The notes under the pieces are model-generated. The model made no database searches. It was not told the DNA's origin and worked only from the letters and a program-made list of their open reading frames with translations. A program made the position numbers and the translations under genes. Shown here in pieces: positions 56,294 to 64,000 of a stretch of DNA of 64,000 nt (positions are counted from its first letter, which is position 1; each line of letters starts with the position of its first letter). Origin of the DNA: Nocardia xishanensis NBRC 101358 (lineage in GTDB: Bacteria > Actinomycetota > Actinomycetes > Mycobacteriales > Mycobacteriaceae); contig NZ_BDCF01000044.1 of the NCBI RefSeq assembly GCF_001613365.1, forward strand, positions 1-64,000, given 5' to 3'.

Positions 56294-56937
56294 CGCACCT
56301 CGGCGTCCACCTCGGCGGTCGCGGTCGCGGCGTCACGGAACTGCACCGCGCGCCAGCCCGCGGCCAGCGCGCCCGCGCAGTTCTGCGGCAGGTCGTCCAC
56401 CAAAACGCACCGCTGCGGTTCGATGCCCGCGCGCGCGGCCGCCAGCTCGAAGATCTCGGGATCGGGCTTACGGCAGCCGACCTGCGCCGAGTTGACGATC
56501 TCCTCGAACAGTTCCTCCGCGACCACCATCCGCCGCCAGTGCGGCTCCCACGCGGGCGGCATGTTGGACAGCATGCCGACGAACAGGCCGGCTTCGCGGT
56601 AGCGCCGCAGCGCCTTCTCCCACTGCGCGTTGGCCTTTCGGCCGTCGAACCAGGCCTCGGCGAGGCTGGGGACCTCCGTGTGCACGCCCTGCTCGCGCAG
56701 CGCGACGCGCACCAGATCCAGCCATTCGTCCTCGCTGATCAGCGGTGTGTCCAGCGGCAGCATCATGTCCTCGGTGCCGAACGACGCGGTGACTTCCGCG
56801 ATCGCGCGGCGCAGCGGATCCGGCGCCAATCCCGTCTTCGCGCAGAATGCGGCGAATGTTTCGGCAACCGGCGGCGTGAGAACTCCCCCGAAATCCGACC
56901 AAATGGCGATGCGCTCCCGCGCTGTGCTGCTCGTCAC
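56263..56937 (-). CDS. HAD superfamily hydrolase
   Basis: A 224-residue haloacid-dehalogenase-like phosphatase. Motif I is WSDFGGVLTPP with the Asp nucleophile, in the D-F-G-G form seen in HAD-IA phosphatases; motif II is MLSNMPP; motif III Lys is in GCRKPDPEIFELAA; motif IV is VLVDDLPQN. A helical cap lies between motifs I and II. GTG 56937 is set by GGAG seven bases upstream; a longer frame to 57012 is unlikely. The substrate is unknown. It overlaps the MerR gene end by 31 bases. Confidence 0.88.
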   Translation of the reverse strand: MTSSTARERIAIWSDFGGVLTPPVAETFAAFCAKTGLAPDPLRRAIAEVTASFGTEDMMLPLDTPLISEDEWLDLVRVALREQGVHTEVPSLAEAWFDGRKANAQWEKALRRYREAGLFVGMLSNMPPAWEPHWRRMVVAEELFEEIVNSAQVGCRKPDPEIFELAAARAGIEPQRCVLVDDLPQNCAGALAAGWRAVQFRDAATATAEVDAEVRQLVGEGVAI

Positions 56938-57207
56938 AGTTCTTCTCCGCTCTGTGTTGGGCAATTCTTCGGTGCAGCGGGAACTTATCCGGCACACTGC
57001 ATCGATCGCCATTACACAAAGGTGACAGTTCCTCCGGACTATTCCTTGTGAAAGTTTTCCGTCCGAAAGTGATATGTCTTCCGATCGCCGGCGCGTCGTC
57101 CTTCGAACCCCGTTCTATGCCTGTCTATTTCGTCGCCTCCGCCCGTAATGTCCCTGTTCTGTCGGCACCGTCGTGATGGGCTGCCGGCTGATCGAGGAGG
57201 GATTGCG

Positions 57208-58935
57208 ATGGAAACCACACTGCGGGCCCGAACGCTCGCCGAGGCAATTTCGCAGCGCGCCGCCGACGCTGCCGACAGAATTGCGTACACATTTTTGCCG
57301 GACGGCGAAAACGAATCGCATTCCTGGACCTTCGGCGAAGTCGAGCAACTGTCCCGCGCATTGGCCGCTCGTATTTCGCAGGACGCCGCGCCCGGCGATC
57401 GGGCGCTCATCGTGGCGCCGGATTCCGCGGATTTCGTGCTCGCGTTCCTGGCCTGCCAGTTCGCCGGCGTGGTCGCGGTGCCGGTGTACCCGCCGTTCCC
57501 CGTCACCTCGCCGCGGCGAGCGCAGACCCTGCGCACCATCGCCGAGGACTGCGGCGCCACCGCGGTGCTGTGCGCCGCGCCGGAGCAGACCCGCGGGCTG
57601 TTGACCGGGGCCGTTCCCGAGCTGGACCGGCTGCGCTGGATCGGCATCGCGGCCGACCCGCAGGGCGCACAGGACTTCGAGCCGGTGCCGGTGACCGGGG
57701 CCGACGTGTCGTTCTTGCAGTACACCTCGGGATCGACCTCCGCACCGAAGGGCGTGGTGGTCACCCACGACGCGCTCATGCACAACCAGGAAGTGATCCG
57801 CCAGTCCATGGGTTTCCACCCGGGAACGCGTTTCGTCGGCTGGCTGCCGTTGTTCCACGACATGGGCCTGATGGGCACCGTAGTCCCCGTGATCTACGCG
57901 GGCGGCCGCGCGGTGCTGCTGCCGCCGCTGACCTTCGTGCAGCGTCCGGTCCGCTGGCTGCGCGCCGTGACCCGCTACCGGGCCACCATCACCGGCGGGC
58001 CCAATTTCGCCTACGAGCTGTGCTGCCGCCGGATCCCCGCCGCCGATCGGGAGGGCCTCGACCTCAGCTCGCTCGAGGTGATGTTCAACGGCGCCGAGCC
58101 GATCCGCGCGGAGACGCTCACCAAGTTCGCCGCCGAATTCGCCGGGCACGGTTTCGATTCGAACGCCTTCTACCCCTGCTACGGACTGGCCGAGTCCACT
58201 CTCATGACCACCGGTCCGCGCCGCGGCACGGGCGCGGTCACCCTGACGGTGAGCCGCGACGAACTGGCCGAGGGGCGCGTCACGCCGGGCGCGGATCAGA
58301 CGCTGGTCGGTTCCGGCCGTGTCTCGTTGCACCGCGAGCTGCTGATCGTCGACCCGGACACCAGGATTCCCGCGCCGGACGGACAGGTCGGCGAGATCTG
58401 GATCGGCGGCCCGGACGCGGCGCTGGCCTACTGGGGCAACGACGCGGCCACCCGGGACACGTTCCGCGCCGAAACAGTTGCGCCGCAGTCGGGTCCGTAC
58501 CTGCGCAGCGGCGACCTCGGCGCGCTGATCGACGGCGAGCTGTTCGTAGTCGGCAGGCGCAAGGATCTCGTCATCATCGGCGGGCGCAACTACTACCCGC
58601 AGGACATCGAGCACACCGTCGAGAACGCCGACCCGCGAATCCGGCGCGGCTGCACCGCCGCGTTCGCGGTCGACCGCGAGGGCGGCGAGGAGCTGATCGT
58701 GGTGGCCGAGGTGAAGGCGGACGCCGACCCCGACATCGCGGCGCTCACCGCGACGCTGCGCGCCGCCGTCACCGTCGATCACTCGATCACCCCCGCGCGG
58801 GTCGTCCTGGTGCGGGCGGGCACGGTGCCGAAGACCTCCAGCGGAAAGCTGCAGCGGCGCGCGACCCGCACGGCGTTCGAGGACGGCACGCTCGACGAGA
58901 TCACCTCGCCCGCCGCGACCGAGGCGGTGCGGTGA
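57208..58935 (+). CDS. fatty acyl-AMP ligase (FAAL, FadD32-like)
   Basis: A 575-residue adenylate-forming enzyme of the FAAL type. The P-loop-like motif is YTSGSTSAPKGVVVTH; WLPLFHDMGLMGTVVPVIYA and GGPNFAYELCCRR are FAAL marks, and the A8-like region is YLRSGDLGALIDGELFVVGR with RNYYPQDIE. FAALs activate fatty acids as acyl-AMP and pass them to a carrier domain rather than to CoA. GAGGAGGG precedes ATG 57208. The stop overlaps the polyketide synthase start by one base (TGATG), so it almost certainly loads that enzyme's N-terminal ACP. Confidence 0.94.
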   Translation: METTLRARTLAEAISQRAADAADRIAYTFLPDGENESHSWTFGEVEQLSRALAARISQDAAPGDRALIVAPDSADFVLAFLACQFAGVVAVPVYPPFPVTSPRRAQTLRTIAEDCGATAVLCAAPEQTRGLLTGAVPELDRLRWIGIAADPQGAQDFEPVPVTGADVSFLQYTSGSTSAPKGVVVTHDALMHNQEVIRQSMGFHPGTRFVGWLPLFHDMGLMGTVVPVIYAGGRAVLLPPLTFVQRPVRWLRAVTRYRATITGGPNFAYELCCRRIPAADREGLDLSSLEVMFNGAEPIRAETLTKFAAEFAGHGFDSNAFYPCYGLAESTLMTTGPRRGTGAVTLTVSRDELAEGRVTPGADQTLVGSGRVSLHRELLIVDPDTRIPAPDGQVGEIWIGGPDAALAYWGNDAATRDTFRAETVAPQSGPYLRSGDLGALIDGELFVVGRRKDLVIIGGRNYYPQDIEHTVENADPRIRRGCTAAFAVDREGGEELIVVAEVKADADPDIAALTATLRAAVTVDHSITPARVVLVRAGTVPKTSSGKLQRRATRTAFEDGTLDEITSPAATEAVR

Positions 58936-61900
58936 TGAGGTCGACACCGGAGATCGAAGCCTGGCTGGTCGCCCGGATCGCCGAGCTACTCGGCGTCGAT
59001 CCGGCGGGCCTGCCGGTCGACGTGCCGTTCGCCGCGCTCGGCCTCTCCTCGATGCAGGCGGTGGAGCTGTCCGACGACCTGCAGAGCTGGGCCGGGATCA
59101 GCGTCTCGCCGACCTTCGCCTACGACCATCCCAGCATTGCCGCCGCGGCCGCCGCACTGGCCGCCGCACTCGCGGGCACGGCCGAGACCACCGAGCAGAC
59201 GGGATTCGCCGCCGACCCGGCCGATGGCATAGCCATCGTCGGGATCGGCTGCCGATTTCCCGGGGCCGACGGGCCGAAGGAGTTCTGGGACCTGCTCCGC
59301 GCGGGCGTCGACGCCATCACGGAGGTCCCCGCGGATCGCTGGGACGCCGCGGCGCTGTACGACCCCGACCCTGACGCGCCGGGCCGAATGACGACCAAGT
59401 GGGGCGGATTCCTGGACGGCGTCGAGCATTTCGACGCGGAGTTCTTCGGCATCGCGGTCAAGGAGGCCACCAGGATCGACCCGCAGCAGCGCCTGCTGCT
59501 CGAGGTCGCCTGGCACGCCATCGAGGACGCGGGCATCGGCCCGAGCAGGCTGGCGGGCACGTCGACCGGAGTCTTCCTCGGCGCGTCGTCGTACGACCAC
59601 GGCGCGGCCGTGCAGGCGCCGGGCACCGAGGTGTCGGCGCAGGACGGCACCGGCTCCGCGCTCAGCATCGTCGCCAACCGGCTGTCCTACTGCCTGAACC
59701 TGGCGGGCGCGAGCATGGTGGTGGACACCGCCTGCTCGTCCTCGCTGGTCGCGGTGCACCTGGCCTGCCAGTCGCTGCGCGCGGGCGAGTCGGAGGTGGC
59801 GCTGGCGGGCGGCGTGAACGTCATCGCTTCGCCAAGGGTGGCGCTGAGCTTCAGCAAGGGACGGCTGATGGCCCCGGATGGGCGCTGCAAGCCGTTCGAC
59901 GAGCGCGCCAACGGCTACGTCCGCAGTGAGGGGGCGGGCGTGGTGGTGCTCAAGACGCTCGACCGCGCCCGCCGCGACGGCGATCGCGTGTACGCCGTGA
60001 TCCGCGGCGGGGCGGTGAACCAGGACGGCCGGACGAACGGGCTCATCGCCCCGAGCCGCCCCGCGCAGGAGCGGGTGCTGCACGCGGCCTACCGCGCCGC
60101 CGGCGTCGACCCGAGCCGGGTCGCCTTCGTGGAGGCGCACGGCACGGGAACCGCGGTCGGCGACCCGATCGAGGTCGGTGCGCTGGCGGCGGTGCTCGGC
60201 CGAGGCCGCGACGAGCAGAGCCCGCTGCGGGTGGGCTCGGCGAAATCGAATCTCGGCCACCTCGAGGCGGCCGCTGGCGTCGCCGGAATGATCAAAACCG
60301 CGCTCTCCCTGCATCATCGGGAGCTGACGCCGACCGTCCACTACCGGCGGCCCAACCCGCTGCTCGAGCTGGACAGGGTACCCGTCGTGGTGCAATCGCA
60401 GGTCGAGGCGCTGCCGGTCGACGCGGACGGCGCCGCGATCGCCGGGACGAGCTCGTTCGGATTCGGCGGGACCAACGCGCACGTCGTGTTGTCCACCGCT
60501 CCCGTGATCGACGCCGAAGAACCGGCTGGCACAACGGATTTCGTGCTCTTTCCGGTGACCGCCAGGTCCGGGGCAGGGTTGCGGCGGCGGGCGCGCGGCT
60601 GGGCGCGCGCCGCCGAACGCCATCGCGACGATCCGCACTGGCTCGCCCGTGCCGCCGCCACCGCCGCGCTGCGCGGCGACCACGACGGGCACCGCGCCGC
60701 GGTGGTGGCCCGCGACATCGACGAGCTGATCGACGGTCTGTTCGCGCTGGCGGACGGCGAACGGGTGCGCGGGGTCTGCGAACCGCAGGCGCCCGGCCGC
60801 CGCGCCAGGCGCACCGCGCTGGTCTTCCCTGGGCAGGGCTCGCAGTGGGACGGCATGGGCCGCGCGCTCGCCGCCGCGCTGCCCGCGTTCGACGACGCGA
60901 TGCGCCGCTGCGCGACCGAGCTGGAACGACTGCTCGGGGTGCGGCTGTGGTCGGCCGAGCGCGGCATCGTCGCGCAGGGCACCGCCCACGTGCCGCCCGC
61001 GCTGTTCGCCATGCAGGTCGCCCTCGCCGAGACCTGGCGGGCCTTCGGCATCGAGCCGGCGGCGGTCTGCGGGCACAGCATGGGCGAGATCGCGGCGGCG
61101 CACGTCAGTGGCGCTCTGTCGCTGGCCGACGCCGCGCTCATCGTGTGCGTGCGCAGCGCGCTGCTCACCGAGATCTCCGGACGCGGCGGCCTCGCGCTGC
61201 TCGAACTCGATGCGGCGCAGGTGGATTCGGCGCTCACCGAGTACCGGGACCGGGTGTCGGTCGCGGCGGTCAACGGGCCGCGCGCGACCGTCATCTCCGG
61301 CGAGCCGGACGCGCTGGACGAGATCGTGGCGCGGCTGGAGGCCGACGGGGTGTTCGCGCGGCGCATCGCCGTCGACTTCGCGGCGCACAGCCCGGCCGTC
61401 GAACCGCTGCGGCCCCGGCTGCGGGAGGCCGTGCGCGGCATCGCGGTACGGCAGCCCACCGTGCCGCTGTACTCGACGGTCACCGGCGGCCCGCTCACCG
61501 ATACGCTCGTCGATCCCGACTACTGGTCGCGCAACCTGCGCGAAACGGTGCTGTTCGACACCGCGATCACCGCGCTGCTCGACGCGGGTCACGACACGTT
61601 CGTCGAGATCGCCCCGCATCCGGTGCTGGCCCGCTCGCTCACCGAGATCGCGGACGCGGCCGCTCCCGGCGCGGAAGTGGTCACCGTTTCCTCGGCCCGG
61701 CGCGACGAGGACGAGGTCTTCGCCTTCCTGCACTCGCTCGGCCTGCTCTACACCCGCGGCGCCGACCTGGACTGGACCCGCCTCTACCGCCCGACCACTC
61801 CGGTGCCGATCCCCTCGCAGGGCTGGAATGCCCAGCGCTACCCGCTGATTCGCGCCGACGGCGAGGCCGCGGCCGTTGCGAAGGCTGGAGGCTGGCTCGG

Positions 61901-64000
61901 GCCTCGCGTGCGGATCGCCACGCACCCCGAGCTCGGTGTCTGGCCGTTGCAGCCGGAAGCCGCGCCGGAACTCGGCGATCACGTGGTGGACGAGGTGCCG
62001 GTCGTCCCCGGTGCGTACTGGCTCGGCGCGGCGGCGCAGGCCGCCCGCGAGCTCGCAGGCGGCGAGACGCCGACCGTGGTGCTGACCAACGTCACGTTCG
62101 AGGCGCCGCACGTACTGCTGCCTGGTACCTCGTCGCCCCTGCAGCTGGTGGTCGAATCGAGGGGCGGGCGTTCGGAATTCGTGATCGTCTCCGATCCGCG
62201 GGGCGCCACCGTCACGCACGCGCGCGGCTGGCTCGACCAGGCGCCCGCGCCGCTCACCGATCGGCCTGCCCCGGAGATCGCGGAACTGCTGAAGCGGTGT
62301 GCCGAGCCGGTGCCGCTCGACGAGTTCTACGCGCGCTTGGCCGGGAACGGCCTGCACTACGGCCCGGCGTTCCGCGGGCTGACCCAGCTCTCGCGCGGCG
62401 GCGACGAAGCCGTCGGAAAGCTCACTCTGCCAACGTCGCTCACCGCGGGAACGGGTCTGCATCCGGCGTTGCTCGACGCCTGCCTGCACGCCATCGCCGC
62501 CGCGGCCGGACCGCGGCTGACCGATGCGCTCGCCCTGCCCGCAGGCGCCACCCGCGTGCAGTTCGCCACGCCCGCCGCGCCCGTCACCGAGGTCTGGTGC
62601 CACGCGCGGATCGTGGAGTACGGCGAGCGGGATCTGATCGCGGACCTGGTCGTGCTGACCCAGGATGGGCGAATCCTGTGCTCGGCCATGGACTTCCGGG
62701 TGACCACCGCCGAAGCGTCCGCCGCCGAGCACGGCAGGCTGTACCGGCTCGCCTGGCAGCCGCTGGAATCCACCGGCGGGCGCGCCCAGCGCGGCGGCTG
62801 GCTCGTCCTCGGCGGGGAGCATCCCGCCCTGGCGGCGCTGGTCGAACGACTCACCGCCCGGGGCGACCGCGTCGTGCGCGCCGACGCGCCCGACTACGAG
62901 GCTGCCGCGGCGGCCATCGACGAATCCGCCGAAGGGCTGCGCGGCATCATCGACGCGCGGGCCTACGCGAGCGCCGTCGATGACCCGGCCGTCGCGGCGA
63001 GCCACACGGCGGACGCGGTCGAGCTGGCCAAGTTCGTGATCGGCCGCACCTGGCGCGAGACGCCGCGGCTGTGGTTGCTCACCCCGGACACCCAGCGATC
63101 GGCGCGGCAGGCGCGGTTGTCGGCGGCGAGCCTGTGGGGCGCGGGCCGGGTGATCGCGACCGAGCATCCCGAATCATCCTGCGGCGTCATCGATCTGCCC
63201 GCCGCGCCGAGCGCCGCCGATGTGGACCGCCTGGTCGCCGTGTTGCGGGATCCGCAGTCGCCGCAGCAGGTTTCGATCGACCGTGCGGTGCTCGCGCCGC
63301 GCCTGATTCCGGTGCCGCGCACGCGGAGTTCGGTGGCCGTCGATCCGGAGCTGTGCCAGGTCGTCACCGGCGGTCTCGGCGCGCTCGGGTTGCGCGTCGC
63401 CGACTGGCTCAGCGAGCACGGCGCGCGAAAGCTGCTGTTGCTCGGGCGATCCGCGCCGGACCCCGACGCCGAAGAGGTGATCGACGAGTTGCGGGCGCGC
63501 GGCGTCGAGATCACCGTGGCCGCCGTGGACGTGGCCGACGCCGCGGCGCTCGGCGCGGTGCTGGCGGGCGCAGGCCGGATCGGCGGCGTCTTCCACCTCG
63601 CGGGCGTGCTCGAGGACGCGGTCCTCGCGGATCTCGACGAGTCCCGACTGGTCAGGGCGCTGGCAGGCAAGGCGCGCGGTGCCTGGCATCTACACCTGGC
63701 CACCCTCGATCAGCCGCTCACCCATTTCGTGCTGTTCTCCTCGCTCGCGGGGCTTTTCGGCTCGCCGGGTCAGGGCGCTTACGCGTCGGCCAACACCTAC
63801 CTGGACGCGCTCGCCACGGCGCGGGCCGCACAGGGACGGCCCGCGCACAGCATCGCCTGGGGTCCGTGGGCCGCGATCGGCCTGGCTGCCCAGGCGGGCA
63901 GCGAACGACGCTTGGCCGCCCTCGGTGTGCCCGCGTTGGAGACCGAGGCTGCGATGGATCTGCTGGAGGCGGCGCTGGCCGACCAAGGTCCCGTCCTCGC
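58935..64000 (+). CDS. type I polyketide synthase (3' end beyond window)
   Basis: An open frame of 1688 codons that runs off the window end. Domains in order: ACP near 1-79 (LGLSSMQAVEL, Ser for the phosphopantetheine arm); KS from 97 with Cys267 (DTACSSSL), His402 (EAHGTGT) and His442 (NLGHLEAAAG); AT from about 627 with Ser715 (GHSMGE); DH from about 995 (GDHVVDEVPVVPG and LLDACLHAI, the first motif atypical); a structural KR half; KR from about 1477 (VTGGLGALG; SSLAG; QGAYASANTYLD). No ER is seen. With the FAAL it likely extends a fatty acid starter, as in PpsA-like lipid synthesis. The product is unknown. Confidence 0.94.
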   Translation, partial: MRSTPEIEAWLVARIAELLGVDPAGLPVDVPFAALGLSSMQAVELSDDLQSWAGISVSPTFAYDHPSIAAAAAALAAALAGTAETTEQTGFAADPADGIAIVGIGCRFPGADGPKEFWDLLRAGVDAITEVPADRWDAAALYDPDPDAPGRMTTKWGGFLDGVEHFDAEFFGIAVKEATRIDPQQRLLLEVAWHAIEDAGIGPSRLAGTSTGVFLGASSYDHGAAVQAPGTEVSAQDGTGSALSIVANRLSYCLNLAGASMVVDTACSSSLVAVHLACQSLRAGESEVALAGGVNVIASPRVALSFSKGRLMAPDGRCKPFDERANGYVRSEGAGVVVLKTLDRARRDGDRVYAVIRGGAVNQDGRTNGLIAPSRPAQERVLHAAYRAAGVDPSRVAFVEAHGTGTAVGDPIEVGALAAVLGRGRDEQSPLRVGSAKSNLGHLEAAAGVAGMIKTALSLHHRELTPTVHYRRPNPLLELDRVPVVVQSQVEALPVDADGAAIAGTSSFGFGGTNAHVVLSTAPVIDAEEPAGTTDFVLFPVTARSGAGLRRRARGWARAAERHRDDPHWLARAAATAALRGDHDGHRAAVVARDIDELIDGLFALADGERVRGVCEPQAPGRRARRTALVFPGQGSQWDGMGRALAAALPAFDDAMRRCATELERLLGVRLWSAERGIVAQGTAHVPPALFAMQVALAETWRAFGIEPAAVCGHSMGEIAAAHVSGALSLADAALIVCVRSALLTEISGRGGLALLELDAAQVDSALTEYRDRVSVAAVNGPRATVISGEPDALDEIVARLEADGVFARRIAVDFAAHSPAVEPLRPRLREAVRGIAVRQPTVPLYSTVTGGPLTDTLVDPDYWSRNLRETVLFDTAITALLDAGHDTFVEIAPHPVLARSLTEIADAAAPGAEVVTVSSARRDEDEVFAFLHSLGLLYTRGADLDWTRLYRPTTPVPIPSQGWNAQRYPLIRADGEAAAVAKAGGWLGPRVRIATHPELGVWPLQPEAAPELGDHVVDEVPVVPGAYWLGAAAQAARELAGGETPTVVLTNVTFEAPHVLLPGTSSPLQLVVESRGGRSEFVIVSDPRGATVTHARGWLDQAPAPLTDRPAPEIAELLKRCAEPVPLDEFYARLAGNGLHYGPAFRGLTQLSRGGDEAVGKLTLPTSLTAGTGLHPALLDACLHAIAAAAGPRLTDALALPAGATRVQFATPAAPVTEVWCHARIVEYGERDLIADLVVLTQDGRILCSAMDFRVTTAEASAAEHGRLYRLAWQPLESTGGRAQRGGWLVLGGEHPALAALVERLTARGDRVVRADAPDYEAAAAAIDESAEGLRGIIDARAYASAVDDPAVAASHTADAVELAKFVIGRTWRETPRLWLLTPDTQRSARQARLSAASLWGAGRVIATEHPESSCGVIDLPAAPSAADVDRLVAVLRDPQSPQQVSIDRAVLAPRLIPVPRTRSSVAVDPELCQVVTGGLGALGLRVADWLSEHGARKLLLLGRSAPDPDAEEVIDELRARGVEITVAAVDVADAAALGAVLAGAGRIGGVFHLAGVLEDAVLADLDESRLVRALAGKARGAWHLHLATLDQPLTHFVLFSSLAGLFGSPGQGAYASANTYLDALATARAAQGRPAHSIAWGPWAAIGLAAQAGSERRLAALGVPALETEAAMDLLEAALADQGPVL

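Noticed and set aside
58986..63167. A 1393-codon open frame on the minus strand
   Set aside because: It is antisense to the polyketide synthase, which has all catalytic motifs. High GC with biased third positions creates long antisense frames; its composition (His, Arg, Gly) has no domain I recognise.

Overview
The window reads as one high-GC actinobacterial chromosome segment, most likely Nocardia or a close relative in the Mycobacteriales. The signs are: a fabG1(mabA)-inhA-ferrochelatase block, a RipA-type NlpC/P60 protein of exactly RipA length, acn followed by an AcnR-like TetR gene, frequent GTG/TTG starts, possible leaderless genes, and very long GC-driven antisense reading frames that are not genes. 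The gene order follows, with insertions, the order I know from Mycobacterium tuberculosis Rv1473-Rv1496, read here from right to left: ABC-F (49.4-51.0 kb), small HTH (49.1), TetR (44.1), acn (41.2), Rv1476-like (40.4), ripA-like (38.7), moxR (37.4), DUF58 (36.4), VWA (35.4), fabG1 (34.6), inhA (33.7), hemH (32.6), NfeD (26.5), stomatin/SPFH (25.3), TVP38/TMEM64 (7.5), mutA-mutB-meaB (7.3-2.1). No rRNA, tRNA, CRISPR or insertion sequence was seen.

Layout. 1-9.1 kb: a secreted Pro-rich protein (cut by the window edge), an alpha/beta hydrolase, the overlapping mutA-mutB-meaB operon for methylmalonyl-CoA mutase, a TVP38 membrane protein and an HtrA-like protease. 9.1-25.1 kb is accessory: a glucose-dehydrogenase-like MDR enzyme; a membrane protein; a three-gene operon of a full asparagine synthetase, a UDP-sugar dehydrogenase and a glutaminase-less asparagine synthetase homologue; a short CorA homologue; a double-HTH Lrp/AsnC regulator; a glyoxalase-like protein; a small pyrophosphatase-like protein; and an ABC sugar-importer-type operon whose two permease domains are fused. 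25.2-28.9 kb: stomatin/NfeD pair, DUF3097 and a conserved hypothetical. 29.2-31.7 kb: two adjacent P450 genes, the first without the ExxR motif (CYP157/CYP154-like). 31.9-44.7 kb: the syntenic mycolate, heme, cell-wall and aconitase block. 44.7-48.9 kb: a second accessory island with a lysin B/cutinase-like hydrolase, a divergent MarR/cupin pair with an interlocked operator, a thioesterase, and a probable graspetide (omega-ester RiPP) pair consisting of a 151-residue candidate precursor and an MvdD-like ATP-grasp ligase. 49-56.9 kb: HTH protein, ABC-F, SDR, lycopene cyclase overlapping ku, a LuxR-type regulator, MerR and a HAD hydrolase. 57.2-64 kb: a fatty acyl-AMP ligase overlapping a large type I polyketide synthase that runs off the end (ACP-KS-AT-DH-KR so far).

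How the genes work together. MutAB converts methylmalonyl-CoA and succinyl-CoA into each other, and MeaB protects it. MabA and InhA elongate mycolic precursors (FAS-II). The ATP-grasp enzyme probably cross-links the C-terminal tail of the protein encoded just upstream. The dehydrogenase and two asparagine-synthetase homologues suggest formation of a sugar uronic acid and then an amide. The acyl-AMP ligase probably loads a fatty acid onto the N-terminal carrier domain of the polyketide synthase. The most novel candidates are the graspetide pair, the uronamide-type operon and the ExxR-less P450 pair.
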